Notes under the pieces: model-generated | Told to the model about the DNA's origin: nothing | Database searches by the model: none | What the model saw: the letters and a program-made list of their open reading frames with translations, nothing else | Shown: positions 12,738-23,339 of the stretch, one piece after another | Position numbering within the stretch: position 1 is the stretch's first letter | Layout of the letters: each line of letters starts with the position of its first letter | Position numbers and translations under genes: made by a program | From: Adiantum capillus-veneris | Lineage: Eukaryota > Streptophyta > Polypodiopsida > Polypodiales > Pteridaceae | Direction: 5' to 3' | Assembly: GCA_014529385.2 (NCBI GenBank) | Contig: CM043968.1 | Span: 24,430,513 to 24,494,512, forward strand | DNA: 64,000 bases

Positions 12738-12903
12738 GGATCCTGTAACTCCAATTTCAGAAGTTAGCGTCTTTTTAGTACTGAAAGCCGAAATGAAGCT
12801 TTTAACTATTCAAATGACTTGAAAATTGAAACATGAGCTATTCAGGGCCTAAGGATGCAATGTAGGTGAAAAAATATGCAAACTGGGCTCAAAAACATGC
12901 TTG

Positions 12904-13912
12904 AGACATCATACGCGTATGATGTCTTTTGTGTCAGAATGACTTCATATTGGTTGTGCTTGTAGCTGATAGTGTATACATGAGTGTCATATGCTTGGAT
13001 TTGAGTTTGGATCCCATTTGGTCAAGTTTTGGCCAGTTAGTCCAGTTCAGGCTCTTGGCAAAATTTTGAAAGGGAAATGGATTTTATGATCCAAATTGGA
13101 TAAAACTTGGTGGATTACTTTCAAATGGCATGTAGAACACTTCTGTTTGGTGGTTGAAGCCCTTAGATGCCAAAATCACATAGTGAGACATCATACGCGT
13201 ATGATGTCTTTTGGTGCATTTTTGGACCAATTTTCTCTATAAGCTTGGATTTGGCTTTAGATAGGCTTATTCAGTGGATTTATGAAGTTTGGATAGATTT
13301 TGGGCTAAAAATGGCTCTGGAGACATCATACGCGTATGATGTCTTTTTCATCAATTTTTCATGGGATTGGTTCTGTGGACTCTCCATGTGCTAGTGAAGG
13401 ACTGTTTATACTCAAATCTTGGTTTGGACTTGAATATGTTGGATTTGGGACAAAAATAGGCTTTGTATGAAGGATTTTCTCTTAATTGGGCTAATGGGGT
13501 GATCCACTTGACCAAATGGTTCCAAACTTCATATGTAGCATGTATTAGATATATATAATGGATGTATGATGACAAATGAGCATTTTTGGCTCTGTAAGTG
13601 CAAATAGACATTATACGCGTATGATGTCTTTTGTGTCAAAATGGTGCTTTTTGGTTCCAGATAGCTTGTAGATGTGTTAATCAACAATCCTACAAAGTTT
13701 CAATGAGTTTGGAGTTATTTTGACAAAATTAGGACCAAAAATCAATTTTATGGCCTACTTTGCGTCTTTTGGTTTTCCTTGGGTTTTCTAACTCCAATTC
13801 TCATGATACTTGGTTCATAGGATGTGATTAACATGTGGAATGAGGCTATGCACTCAAATGTTGAAATGAATGTGAAAATCATGCTGTGAGACATCATACG
13901 CGTATGATGTCT
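12904..13912. repeat. palindrome array of element B, 3' spacer (5 copies)
   Basis: A 24-bp perfect palindrome (half-site AGACATCATACG followed by its reverse complement) lies at 12904-12927, 13186-13209, 13321-13344 and 13889-13912. A copy with one mismatch lies at 13606-13629. Start-to-start distances are 282, 135, 285 and 283 bp. Each is followed by a T run on the plus strand. The sequence between copies is non-coding and only loosely similar, so the palindromes are better conserved than their surroundings. Confidence 0.97.
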
Positions 13913-15553
13913 TTTCTTGAAATGTTGGTCTTTTTGTGCAAAGAATGCTTTGTGCTAGTGCCCTAAGCCCTGCTAACTAGTTTTCAACTTAAAAAGTCAT
14001 CAGTTTAGCTAAAAAGCCCCCTTATAGGCATTTCAGTCTCCGAAGTCGTCTTTTTGCCTTGGAGTTGAATTTCTTCAACTTTTCTTCTTGAGAGTTGCAT
14101 TTCCAGCTCATTGGATATGTTGTGAAGCCATCCAGTTGGTTGGACTTGACTTTGGCTCCCCGTTCTCCATCTTTATCCATTTGGTTGCTCGAAAGCGTCT
14201 TTTTCACCATCGGTAAGTGAATCAGCTTTCTTTTGGGTTTTGCTTGCAAACATAAGTCATCCATGTATAGTTGAAACTGCTCGTGAAGTTTCATGTCATT
14301 TGGTCGTCAATTTTAGCCGTTATGCCAAAATGACGCTTTGTGTGTCCGCAGCCGGAATCGGTTGTTCCGACCTACTTTTGGTGATCCAAACCTGGAGATA
14401 CTCCATGGTTGCATTGCCCTCGATGTTGTTAAGCTTCTTGAGAAGTTTTGTGTCGTTCCGACAATTTTTTTCTATTTGCCTCTTGCAAGCTCTGTTGACC
14501 TAGGGTTTTTCCAGTCGTTCTTTCTCGAGCTTTGAGTGCTAGAAACTCATCTTCTATACTAGGGTAACCCACCTCTAAGTTCTTGCAAAGTTTGGTTAGG
14601 CGGTTGTGCCCCTACCTAGCGTTCTTCCCCATTCCCCGTCTGCTCTTGTTTCTTGGTTTTGGTGAGTTTTCGCGACAACAGTTAACGATAAGCATCAAAA
14701 GCTTATGGCAACGAGTCTACCTCTCATGTCTGGTGTCCTCTGAGCTCTCGTAGCAGTCGTAGAAGGCGGTAGAAGGTCGGATGCTCCTGTGTGCTCTTTG
14801 CTCTCTCCAAGAAGGTAATAGTGGAAATGAGCTTGATAGTGAAGTGAAAAATACTTAACTTCGGGCTTCCCGGATCACTTGTTACCAAATTTGACATGTG
14901 CTCCTATCTCGTCGTGAAATGCACTTTAGGATTTGAAATTTCTCAATTTGGACTCCGTTTGACCTGTTTCTGAGAAATCTGTCCACTTTGCCAAAATTCT
15001 GTCATTTCGGGCTTTCCGCAACTTTTTCAGAATTGTACCCTATTTTTATCCTGGGTTGCCCTTGTCATTAGGATCATCACCGTCTATTCTTTTCTTTTTT
15101 CCGATCTCATTTCACCTGCTTTTTTATTTTTCTTTTACTTTTATTAAGAAAATCATAAAAAATAAAGGAAAATAGTAAATTGAAGCCAAAAAATTCCAAA
15201 CATACATGATAAATAGCTGGTAACCCTGTGTATATGAATATACACTTCTTTGTGATTTCTGGACTTGGATTACCACTTTTTTCCACTTTTTAGCTCCAAA
15301 AACACTCTTATTTAGTGATATTTACACATATAGAGACCCAAATTCATCATTTGATCTCTTCTTGTTGCAAAACAAGGTATATAAGGGCATAAATATTATC
15401 AATATCCGCAATCAAACATAAAAAATTGCAAAATCATGTAAGACACTGCCCTTGTAATATAATTTTTGTTTTTCTTTGTTTTTTTTTCCGCTTGTAGCTG
15501 CTTTGTAGCTCCTGTATACCTCCCCCCCTCCTAGTCTGAGTCCTCCCGGATGA
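13913..15553 (-). other. non-coding spacer of element B
   Basis: AT-rich sequence between the W-x-P-K tail and the palindrome array. I see no convincing gene. The part next to the tail (about 15360-15400) shares the motif ATGCCCTTATA (in element sense) with the equivalent region of element H near 63408, so this spacer is a family feature. Confidence 0.5.
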
Positions 15554-16536
15554 CTATGAAGTGTCTGTGGGTGAAGCATTGTAGTTGTTTTGGTCATAAG
15601 TTCCCAATGCAATTGTAGAGCGACGATACAACATTCTTTCCAATAAAGCTACTCTTTGTTTGATTGAAGGATTGGTGGTCGGGTTTTGGGTTGGTTTTGG
15701 CACTTCGGTATTTGAATCAGTAGATGGATTCTTCGTTACCTTGTTGTCTTTTTTCACAATCCAAATCTGCTTCCGCTTTGCTTGTGCTTGCCACAAACTC
15801 TTTGTGACCCAAACCTGCTTTGTTCTGTGTGTTGATTTCCTTGGCTTGAAATACCTAGGAGTTTCCGTTGATTGTATTGAAGGGAGTTCCTTTTTACAAA
15901 TCTTTGGGATCCAAATTTGCTTGCTATAGCTTTGTGCCGTCATGAACTGCTTTGGAATCCAGATCTGTTTCACTGTCCTTGATTGTCGGGGATCACTCTG
16001 TTGTCTGGTATTGAAGACTCTGTTTGTGTTTTCTGGCACCACCTTTTTTGGTCTCCATACCATCTTGACTCCGTTTTTTTCCAAGGTTGAGCTGTTATAA
16101 TATTGCTTGTCTTCCTTATCCACTGTTGAGAATTCCTCGTCGAAGAGTAATCCGGTTGTATAGAAACTTTTGGTTGCCATTGCTTCTTCTTTTCCTCTGT
16201 TTGTTGTTTGCCCTTGTCCGTGGATTCTTCCTTTGGAGTTGGCTCTGCTCCTTTGGTGAACTTAACTGATTGACTTTCACCTTCGTATTTGATAAGCACT
16301 GATTTAGAACTCCAGTCAATCATTGCATTGTATTGCTTCTGCCATGGTTGTCCTAGCAATAATGGATGTTGTGTAGCTTGGTCTTCAACCACGTAAAACA
16401 TATGAGGATACACATATTGGTTAATCTGTATATGTAAAACTGTGCATCCGACAGTTTTGATTGAATTCTCAGAGTAACTTTTTAACTCTTGCTTGGCAGT
16501 TTGTAGTTTAGTGTCATTTGTCAATTGTCTATACAA
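15554..16536 (-). pseudogene. element B PR2 C-terminal half and W-x-P-K tail
   Basis: Two overlapping frames (16536-15970 and 16180-15554). The first contains HPLLLGQPWQKQYNAMIDW, like the ILG-x-x-W and IDW signature at the end of RVP_2-type retropepsins, so it completes the second protease begun upstream at DSG 16571. After this comes a basic, low-complexity tail with at least six tryptophan motifs: QWQPK, VWRPK, IWIPK twice, VWVTK and IWIVK. Function of the tail is unknown. Frameshifts at about 16530 and 16180 break the frame. Confidence 0.7.
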
Positions 16537-17297
16537 ACTGAGTGAAGTAGGTTAGCTTGAGCTCCTGAATCCAATAGTGCTCTGGCTTTGATTTGGTTGG
16601 TTCCTACTTTGCATTCAATGATGGGTTCTTCTTTGTCATTCCCCATTTCTGTTATACTAACTGCGTTTATTCGTATTGCTCCTTCATTGCGCTGTTTCTG
16701 ACGTAGTAGTCTTCTTTTCTCCATTCTTTCCTTCGCCTCAGCTTGCGCTTCCTCTACAATCTTTTTCTTTTTTTGGACACGCAGCTTTTCTTGATGTATT
16801 TTGAGAAGCATGTCTTGTGTTAGCGGCAACAGATACTTTTTCACTCTGCATCCACTAATCCAATTGGGCATTTCTTCTCCGTCTAATGTAGCAAGCTTAA
16901 CGGCTCCACTTGGTGATAGATCTTTAATCACCAGAGGTCCCATCCCTCGCTTTTTAAGTTTTTTAGCATGCTGTTTCAGAGTGTAAACTAGGACATAGTC
17001 CCCAACTTTAAACTCTTTAGTCCGCACATGCTTATCAAAAAATTCCTTTTGTCGCCTTTTTTGAGCGTAGATGGAAGCTACTGCTTTTAGGCGAAGCTCA
17101 TCTAGCTTTTCCAGGTCATCTAATCTATCAGAGAGCTCGTGCCCTGTCCACTCTAGATCCTTAGCCACCCTTAAGGTTGAAATCAAGAATTCTATTGGCA
17201 AGATAGCATTTAGTCCAAAAACCATGTTATATGGGGTCGTTCCTATTGATGTTTTATATGCTACCCTATATGCCCATAATGTTGAATGCAACTTCTA
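16521..17297 (-). CDS. element B integrase C-terminus plus start of second retropepsin-like domain (PR2)
   Basis: In the same frame as the upstream integrase core, from which it is separated by one TAG stop at 17295-17297. It holds the integrase C-terminal domain with the GPY/F-like segment KKRGMGPLVIKDLSPSGAVK and LDGEEMPNWISGCRVKKY, then a Lys/Glu/Arg helix, then ARALLDSGAQANLLHS with the D-S-G triad at 16571-16563. No chromodomain is present. The frame ends shortly after the triad by a frameshift, and the rest of PR2 is in the next frame. Confidence 0.8.
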
Positions 17298-17783
17298 GTC
17301 CCAGTCAGTTCTCGACTCAGATACAATCTTCGTGAGAACCGTACATATGGTTTTGTTTGTTGCTTCAGCTTGTCCGTTTGCTTGTGGATGATACGGGGCT
17401 GATTTCCTATGGATTACCATGAATTCATCTAGAAGGATCTTTATCACTTCATTTATGAAATGTGTGCCTCGATCACTCACAATTTCTATTGGCAATCCAT
17501 ATCGTACAAAGACGTATTCATATAGAAATTGTGTCGTGGTCCTGGCATCTGCTTTTTGAGTTGCTTTTGCTTCGATCCACTTTGTTAGATAGTCTGTAGC
17601 CACAATGATGTATTGTGCATGAGTCTTATATGCAGGAGGTGAAATGGGTCCGACATAATCAATCCCCCATTTTGCAAAAGCTCTTGCCCCCATCATTGGT
17701 CTAAGCGGCATATCATCTCTTTTAAGTGGTACTTTGGTCCGCTGACAGTCATCACACCGTTTAACGTATTCCTCAGCGTCCAT
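17295..17783 (-). CDS. element B integrase catalytic core
   Basis: The frame encodes the end of the HHCC module (CDDCQRTK) and the DDE core with all three acids: D in ATDYLTKW, D in SDRGTHFIN and E in GQAEATNKT. It is broken from the upstream pol frame by a frameshift near 17850 and ended by TAG at 17295-17297, after which coding continues in frame. Integrase acts in the nucleus, joining cDNA ends to host DNA. Confidence 0.85.
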   Translation of the reverse strand: MDAEEYVKRCDDCQRTKVPLKRDDMPLRPMMGARAFAKWGIDYVGPISPPAYKTHAQYIIVATDYLTKWIEAKATQKADARTTTQFLYEYVFVRYGLPIEIVSDRGTHFINEVIKILLDEFMVIHRKSAPYHPQANGQAEATNKTICTVLTKIVSESRTDWD

Positions 17784-17856
17784 ATGTAATGTTGGCCACC
17801 ATATTCCTGCGGCTAAGACAAGTTTTGCTGTCTTATCACCTGAAAATGGCCTCCAC

Positions 17857-20800
17857 CTACTCCTCCATGAGCTTGCTCCAGATTATCACATACTCAGACT
17901 CTGATGCGCAAATCCTAAGCTGGTTGTCTTTACCTCTCTTATAGAGTTGATCTCCTATTAAAGCGTAATCTCTAGCTTCTGTCTCTACAGATTTCTGACG
18001 AGCTTTTGACGTTCCTTCTGGGAAAGTTCTATTTGTGAGATATTCAACAATATACTGACTCCATTCTGGAGCGATCATTATCTGATATAATGTCGAATAC
18101 TCGGCTGGCGGTTTTGATGAACATACAATACATTCAGTGACATATTCATGTACGCTTTCTTTCATTCCTGGCCAATAGACTCCCAATTGTAACAAATTCC
18201 TATATGTGTTCCTTCTTGAACAATGAAATGCACATTCCTGAACATGTGCTTCGCGCAGATATATACTATATTCCTCAGGATTGATGCATAGTCGTAAAAC
18301 ATGATCATTTCCCAATTGATACAACCTTCCTGCAATCAATTGAAGATTCTTGGATTGCTGAATAGCAATATGTTTCAGGTTGTATTCTCTTCTATCAAAC
18401 TCTCCTCCATAGGTTAATAGGTCAACGACATTTTGAGACCACCTCGGTATCATTTCTATGTTGAACAAGTACGCGTCGGGCATGTCGTCATCTACTCCTA
18501 TAGGGTCTTCTCCATTCGTCAATCGCGAAAGATGATCAGCTCTAAGATGTGTTTTTCCTTTCTTTACTACTACCGTGAAGTCGAATTCCAGTAAGATAAT
18601 GAACCATCTCACTATTCTCTCGGTATTGCATGGTTTATTCACTAGGTAGAGCAAGGCTTGGTGATCCGTAAAAAACACAAACTTGTTGGCTAGAAGATAA
18701 TGCCGAAATTTCTTCACAGCATATATCATTCCTAATCCCTCTCGCTCTGTTGTGGTGTAATTCTTCTCTGCATGGTTGAGCTGTCGACTGGCGTAACAGA
18801 TAGGAAAATCCATGTTTCCTTCTTCTGGCTGAGCCAGAATGCATCCTATTGCATATGCAGAAGCATCTATGTGCAATTGGAATATCTTCTCCCAATCTGG
18901 TGATTTCAAGACTGGAGCAGTAATGAGTGCCTCTTTCCATTTCTTGAATGATTCCTCACATTCCTCTGTCCATTCAAAGTTCACTATTAGCCTGTAAAGT
19001 GGTTGGCCTATTATAGCGTACATGTAAATAAATCGTCTATAATATCCACAATGTCCCATAAAGCTCTGTATTTGTTTCGCATTGGTTGGTCTAGGCATAT
19101 CCACTATAACTTTTATCTTCTCTAAATCCGTGGATATTCCGTTTTGTGAGACAATATGTCCCAGAATTCTGCCCTGTCGGACCATAAACACACATTTCTC
19201 AGGATTGAGACAAATGCGATATGTCCTACATTTCTCAAATACTTTTCTTAGGTGTTCTAGATGCTCATCTCTCAGTAGAGAATGTACACATAAGTCATCC
19301 ATGTAGATTTCGAGAAACAGCCTTAAGTATTCTTTGAAAGCGTGCGTCATCAGCCTCTGGAAGGTTGCGGGAGCATTGGTTAGACCAAAAGGCATAACCC
19401 GATAAGCATAAATTCCCCACTCCGTTGCAAAAGCTGTTTTATGTTGATCTTCCAGTGCTATGGCTAGCTGGTTATATCCTGAAAAACCATCAAGAAAGGA
19501 GTATGCTGTTTTCCGTGATACACGCTCTAGAACATGATCAGTTATCGGCAGGGGATAATTGTCCCTGATTGTTGCAGCATTCACTTTCTTTAGGTTGACA
19601 CACACTCGGAGTTTTCCGTTCTTCTTAGGTACTACCACAATCGGAGATACCCAATCAGTGTGTTCAATCTCGTATATGAATTCAGCTTCCATTAGCTTAT
19701 CTATCTCTTCTTTGATTCGCTTAGCAAACGTATCATTATATGTGTATGGTCTCTGTCTGCTAGGCTTTGCGTCTTGTTTCAGTGGGATTGTGTGTTGGCA
19801 TATCGATGGGTCAACTCCCTTTAAGTCCTTATAAGACCATGCAAACACATCCCTATACTCTCTGAGAAGACTCAAAAGTCTCTCTTCCTCGCCTGGAGAC
19901 AAATCTGTGGCTATGTAGACCGGTCTAGGCGTCTCACCTGGAGCTGCTAAATCAACTTTTTTTGCATCCTCCGGTCCGTCATAAGATTCGTTCTCCTTCC
20001 TCTCTCGAATAGGTGGGGTTAATATCACCTTCCTATCCTCTATTGTGAATTTCCTATAGTGAGAGGGAACATCCATGTTTTCCTTGATTTTGGCGTTTTT
20101 GTCCTCTCCACTCTCAATTTCTGTAGTCCAAACTTCTTTCAGAGTTTTCTTGAGCTCTCTGTACTTGTTTCTACGTTCTAGCTTGGACTCCGTGTGTTCT
20201 CTGTTGCGCTTGTTCTTTTCTGATTTTTCTGTTTCAGTTTTCGTTCCATTCTTTTGAACTTGATTTCTTAAGCCTCTTTTGTCTTTTCGTAAGCTCTTTT
20301 GATCACTGCCTCTCATTCTTTCAGAAATCTTATCCTTAACACAATCTTCAGCCTTTACTAGCATTAGGAATTGATTTTTTCCTCTTATTCTAGGCATCGG
20401 ATTGGTTCTAACCCCTTTTGTTTTTTTCTTTGCTCTATAGTGTTTCTGGCGTTGTTTTGTTTGGTTCGGAAAATCATAAAATCGGACATCCGTTATAGTT
20501 TCTTCGTTTCCGCTTGAATTGTCCATTGACTCGTTGTCTGCTTCATTTCCCCACTCTGGATGATCGGGAATGTCGTGAAACACCTCTTCTCCATCTTCCT
20601 TTTCCAGTGTATCGTTCTTTTCTGTTTCTTTTTTGAGCACAGTTCTCAACATGAAATACGGAACCACGTCGTACCCGTCCTTGTCGCAAAATTTCGTTGT
20701 GGGACCATCCGGAATTGTACAAACATCTAGGGTTGCTAGAATGTGTGTCCATTCTAATGGTTCAAACGTGTCCTCTGGAAAGGGTTCTCTTACATAAGTT

Positions 20801-23145
20801 TCGTCTTCGATAGCCCTTTCTAAAACACATTCTTCTCGTTTCAGACTTCCACATTTCGAAGCTCCACACATCCATAACTCCTTGGGTTTACCTAACCAAG
20901 CTGGAAATTCGGATCCCGCCAAAGTAGCTGAATCAAACTCCTCCACTGGTGTTCGGTTCACATCTTTGTAGCTATGGTCTTTCAGGTTCACCCGGGTAGT
21001 GGTTTCCATATTTCTCAAGTATATGTGATCGTAGCCCCAATCTTGGACCATTTTCAATTGTCTCATGAATGGTCTTCCCAGTATGATATCATAGTTATTC
21101 TCCTTGCCAAAATCGACAATAGCAAAAGTATGTTCGTATTCAATGCCGCAAGAAGTCACTACAACTTTCTCCAATAACCCCATAGGTTTCTCCATGTGTC
21201 CATCTGCTAATTGGAGTTTCAACCTAGTCTTCCTTATTGCTGGTTTCCCCCATTTTTTCCAGATTTCTTTTGTAGCAATGGCTACCCCAGCTCCGCTGTC
21301 TAGTATTGCCATCGTCTTCACTCCTTGGAATTCAACTGGTAAGGTTGTATTCCCCTCTTCACCTTCGCAATACTCTCCGACCTTGTTTAAGGGTACAGGC
21401 TTAGCGTTCTTTTGTGGCTTGCTCAGCTCCTCTATGCTCTCTTGCAATCTCGATGTTGGATCTTTTACCCCGAATTTCTCCAAGCATTTTCCGACAGTGG
21501 TCCACATATGTGGTCTTAGCCTCAAAAGCTCAGCTAGAGTGATAGTGCATGTCACTGATGTTGACAAAATCTCTATCAATCCTTGCGAGTCCATGACCTT
21601 TTCTGATGAGATTTTTCTTGAGGGAAGTGCTCTAATCTCGGATTTTGCTTCATACTCTCCTAAGTATGAAGGTAAGGTATTCAGTGAATGAGGTTTGCTC
21701 TCCATTGTTCTAACAGAGCCCCCATCTCCCCAGTAAGATTGCAGATCCAAGTCTACTTGAGATCCTGCCTCAAATTCCACTATGGGAGGATTCCTGATGT
21801 CCTTTTCCCAATTTGTCTGATTAGCTTGGCAACTTAGCTCGTTTGCAAAGTTTGCCTCTCTCACTTGTTTCCAAAATTCATTGTAATCCTCATCTCTTCC
21901 GTAAGACCTCTGTATGACTGGATGAAAACTCTCGACCTCCTGATCGGTTGTGTTCAACACTATGCGGTCATCCTTTTGTGTATTTTTAGGCTTTTGTGCA
22001 CTGGGAGTCTTTTCAGCTACCCGTGAAACAATAGTCTCTTGCTGAATTGGGTTTTCCTTCCCACAATTCATTGTTTCTTTTGATGGTTCTAATAAGGCTT
22101 GTGCAGTCTCGATCATTCTCTGGCACATTTCAAGTCTCTGCTTTTCCAATTCTGCGTTTGGGTATGTCAGCCACCTCTGTTCTTGTGTTTGGTTGTTCCT
22201 TAACCTAGCTTCGTAAGCTCTCATCAGTGCGTCCAATGGTTCGTGTACCTTGTCGACTAGCACTGATCCCCCGGAGCTTAAGCTCGTTGTTTCTTTGATA
22301 CTCTTTTGTTTCGTTCTTTCCGGGCTCATCTCTCGTTTCCCGTTTTGACTCTCAAGTTTTTCTAATCTAGCTTTAGTTTGCTTTAGTTCTTCAGCTAGAA
22401 TAGCGTCTTCACGTTCTTTTCTCAACTTCATGCGTGCTTTTCTAGCTTTCCATGTGTTTTTCTGACTCCGCGGTCCTTGACTAACTACGTCAGTCGCTAA
22501 CTTTCCATTCTCAGGTTCTCTAGTGGTTTTCTTAGTTTGAGCTCTAGTAACAACTTGCGTTGGTATCAGAGTTTCATTTTCAGACCCACTGCTGGTAGGA
22601 ATAGTTTCTAACATATTCAATGTCGTCTTTTGCACTTTGTTTGGATTCTTTGAACAATCCTCAATGAAGTGAGTAACCCCACACTCAGTGCAATAAGCGT
22701 TAATTCGAATGATTTCCGTATGTGGGCAAACATTCATCAGATGGTCACCTCCACACTTGTAACAAGGTCCTAGTGTTGGTCTTGGTCCCATTTGATTCGT
22801 CCTTTGTGGATATGATGGTCTTTGTCCTGTTAACCCTCCATGAGCTATGAACATTAAGGTTATTGCGTCCAAATTGTATCTCTCTTCATCAGAAGCACTT
22901 GTAATTGTTGGTATTCCAACATTCCCCATCATGCCCCATGGTTCTGGTTGTTTTGGTTCTTCTGGTGGGTAATACACTGTCGGAGACATGTGTGCCCCCG
23001 ATTCTTCATAATAGGTTTGAAGAGGCACTAAGGCTTGTTCTTCCTGATTCTCTAAGGTTGGTGCATATCTCATGCCCACTTGTCTTGCTCCTGGTAAAGG
23101 TGGTTGTTGTCCCAATACCGGTTGCGGTCTTTCTATCCCCATAGT
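17857..23145 (-). CDS. element B pol: zinc knuckles, PR1, RT, RNase H, first HHCC module
   Basis: A long frame open from 23280, but the first ~45 codons are out of frame with gag; matching sequence begins near TMGIERP (about 23145). In order, numbering from 23280: knuckles CYKCGGDHLMNVC and CTECGVTHFIEDC (residues ~170-212); charged linker; PR1 with ILDSGAGVAIATKE (D at ~661) and ILGRPFM (~733); RT ~1180-1400 with motif A FLDGFSGY and YMDDLC (DD at 19299-19294); RNase H ~1460-1580 with HIDAS, TEREGLGM and TDHQ; HHCC module one ~1675-1725 (HVQECAFH...CIVC); start of a second HHCC module. All catalytic residues I can check are present. Confidence 0.92.
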   Translation of the reverse strand, partial: TMGIERPQPVLGQQPPLPGARQVGMRYAPTLENQEEQALVPLQTYYEESGAHMSPTVYYPPEEPKQPEPWGMMGNVGIPTITSASDEERYNLDAITLMFIAHGGLTGQRPSYPQRTNQMGPRPTLGPCYKCGGDHLMNVCPHTEIIRINAYCTECGVTHFIEDCSKNPNKVQKTTLNMLETIPTSSGSENETLIPTQVVTRAQTKKTTREPENGKLATDVVSQGPRSQKNTWKARKARMKLRKEREDAILAEELKQTKARLEKLESQNGKREMSPERTKQKSIKETTSLSSGGSVLVDKVHEPLDALMRAYEARLRNNQTQEQRWLTYPNAELEKQRLEMCQRMIETAQALLEPSKETMNCGKENPIQQETIVSRVAEKTPSAQKPKNTQKDDRIVLNTTDQEVESFHPVIQRSYGRDEDYNEFWKQVREANFANELSCQANQTNWEKDIRNPPIVEFEAGSQVDLDLQSYWGDGGSVRTMESKPHSLNTLPSYLGEYEAKSEIRALPSRKISSEKVMDSQGLIEILSTSVTCTITLAELLRLRPHMWTTVGKCLEKFGVKDPTSRLQESIEELSKPQKNAKPVPLNKVGEYCEGEEGNTTLPVEFQGVKTMAILDSGAGVAIATKEIWKKWGKPAIRKTRLKLQLADGHMEKPMGLLEKVVVTSCGIEYEHTFAIVDFGKENNYDIILGRPFMRQLKMVQDWGYDHIYLRNMETTTRVNLKDHSYKDVNRTPVEEFDSATLAGSEFPAWLGKPKELWMCGASKCGSLKREECVLERAIEDETYVREPFPEDTFEPLEWTHILATLDVCTIPDGPTTKFCDKDGYDVVPYFMLRTVLKKETEKNDTLEKEDGEEVFHDIPDHPEWGNEADNESMDNSSGNEETITDVRFYDFPNQTKQRQKHYRAKKKTKGVRTNPMPRIRGKNQFLMLVKAEDCVKDKISERMRGSDQKSLRKDKRGLRNQVQKNGTKTETEKSEKNKRNREHTESKLERRNKYRELKKTLKEVWTTEIESGEDKNAKIKENMDVPSHYRKFTIEDRKVILTPPIRERKENESYDGPEDAKKVDLAAPGETPRPVYIATDLSPGEEERLLSLLREYRDVFAWSYKDLKGVDPSICQHTIPLKQDAKPSRQRPYTYNDTFAKRIKEEIDKLMEAEFIYEIEHTDWVSPIVVVPKKNGKLRVCVNLKKVNAATIRDNYPLPITDHVLERVSRKTAYSFLDGFSGYNQLAIALEDQHKTAFATEWGIYAYRVMPFGLTNAPATFQRLMTHAFKEYLRLFLEIYMDDLCVHSLLRDEHLEHLRKVFEKCRTYRICLNPEKCVFMVRQGRILGHIVSQNGISTDLEKIKVIVDMPRPTNAKQIQSFMGHCGYYRRFIYMYAIIGQPLYRLIVNFEWTEECEESFKKWKEALITAPVLKSPDWEKIFQLHIDASAYAIGCILAQPEEGNMDFPICYASRQLNHAEKNYTTTEREGLGMIYAVKKFRHYLLANKFVFFTDHQALLYLVNKPCNTERIVRWFIILLEFDFTVVVKKGKTHLRADHLSRLTNGEDPIGVDDDMPDAYLFNIEMIPRWSQNVVDLLTYGGEFDRREYNLKHIAIQQSKNLQLIAGRLYQLGNDHVLRLCINPEEYSIYLREAHVQECAFHCSRRNTYRNLLQLGVYWPGMKESVHEYVTECIVCSSKPPAEYSTLYQIMIAPEWSQYIVEYLTNRTFPEGTSKARQKSVETEARDYALIGDQLYKRGKDNQLRICASESEYVIIWSKLMEE

Positions 23146-23339
23146 CCAGGTACATTTCCCGTTGGGTATCGAGGTACTGGATGTATCTGAGGTGGTGCTA
23201 ATTGAGCAGGAGGTGCATACTGGTGCTCCCTTACATACCCTTTGTTGTAATAGCACTCCTCTGTTGGATGATTTGTCCATTTTTGTTCAATAGCACACCA
23301 TTTCAGTGTTTTTGGCAATGGTTTTTGGTATGGTGCCAT
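23133..23339 (-). pseudogene. element B gag-pol junction segment in a third frame
   Basis: Residues such as LKWCAIEQKWTNHPTEEC and QYAPPAQLAPPQIH correspond to the segment that precedes the pol frame in H. Joining gag to pol therefore needs two frame changes, near 23335 (at an AAAAGG run) and near 23145. Whether these are mutations, base-calling errors or one programmed shift is not decidable here. Confidence 0.6.

Noticed and set aside
13167-13394. Small frames such as TSYAYDVF repeats at 13.2-13.4 and 25.6 kb
   Set aside because: They are just translations of the palindrome and its flanks, in the antisense direction of B.
12904-13920. Palindrome plus T run as an intrinsic transcription terminator
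   Set aside because: It would be on the plus strand, but the element is transcribed from the minus strand, and this terminator type is bacterial.
14250-14267. 18-base identity to the RT active-site segment (19288-19305) inside the B spacer, reading YMDDLC on the minus strand
   Set aside because: Flanks do not match RT and no other RT segment is nearby. It may be a tiny fossil, but one short match is too weak to report.
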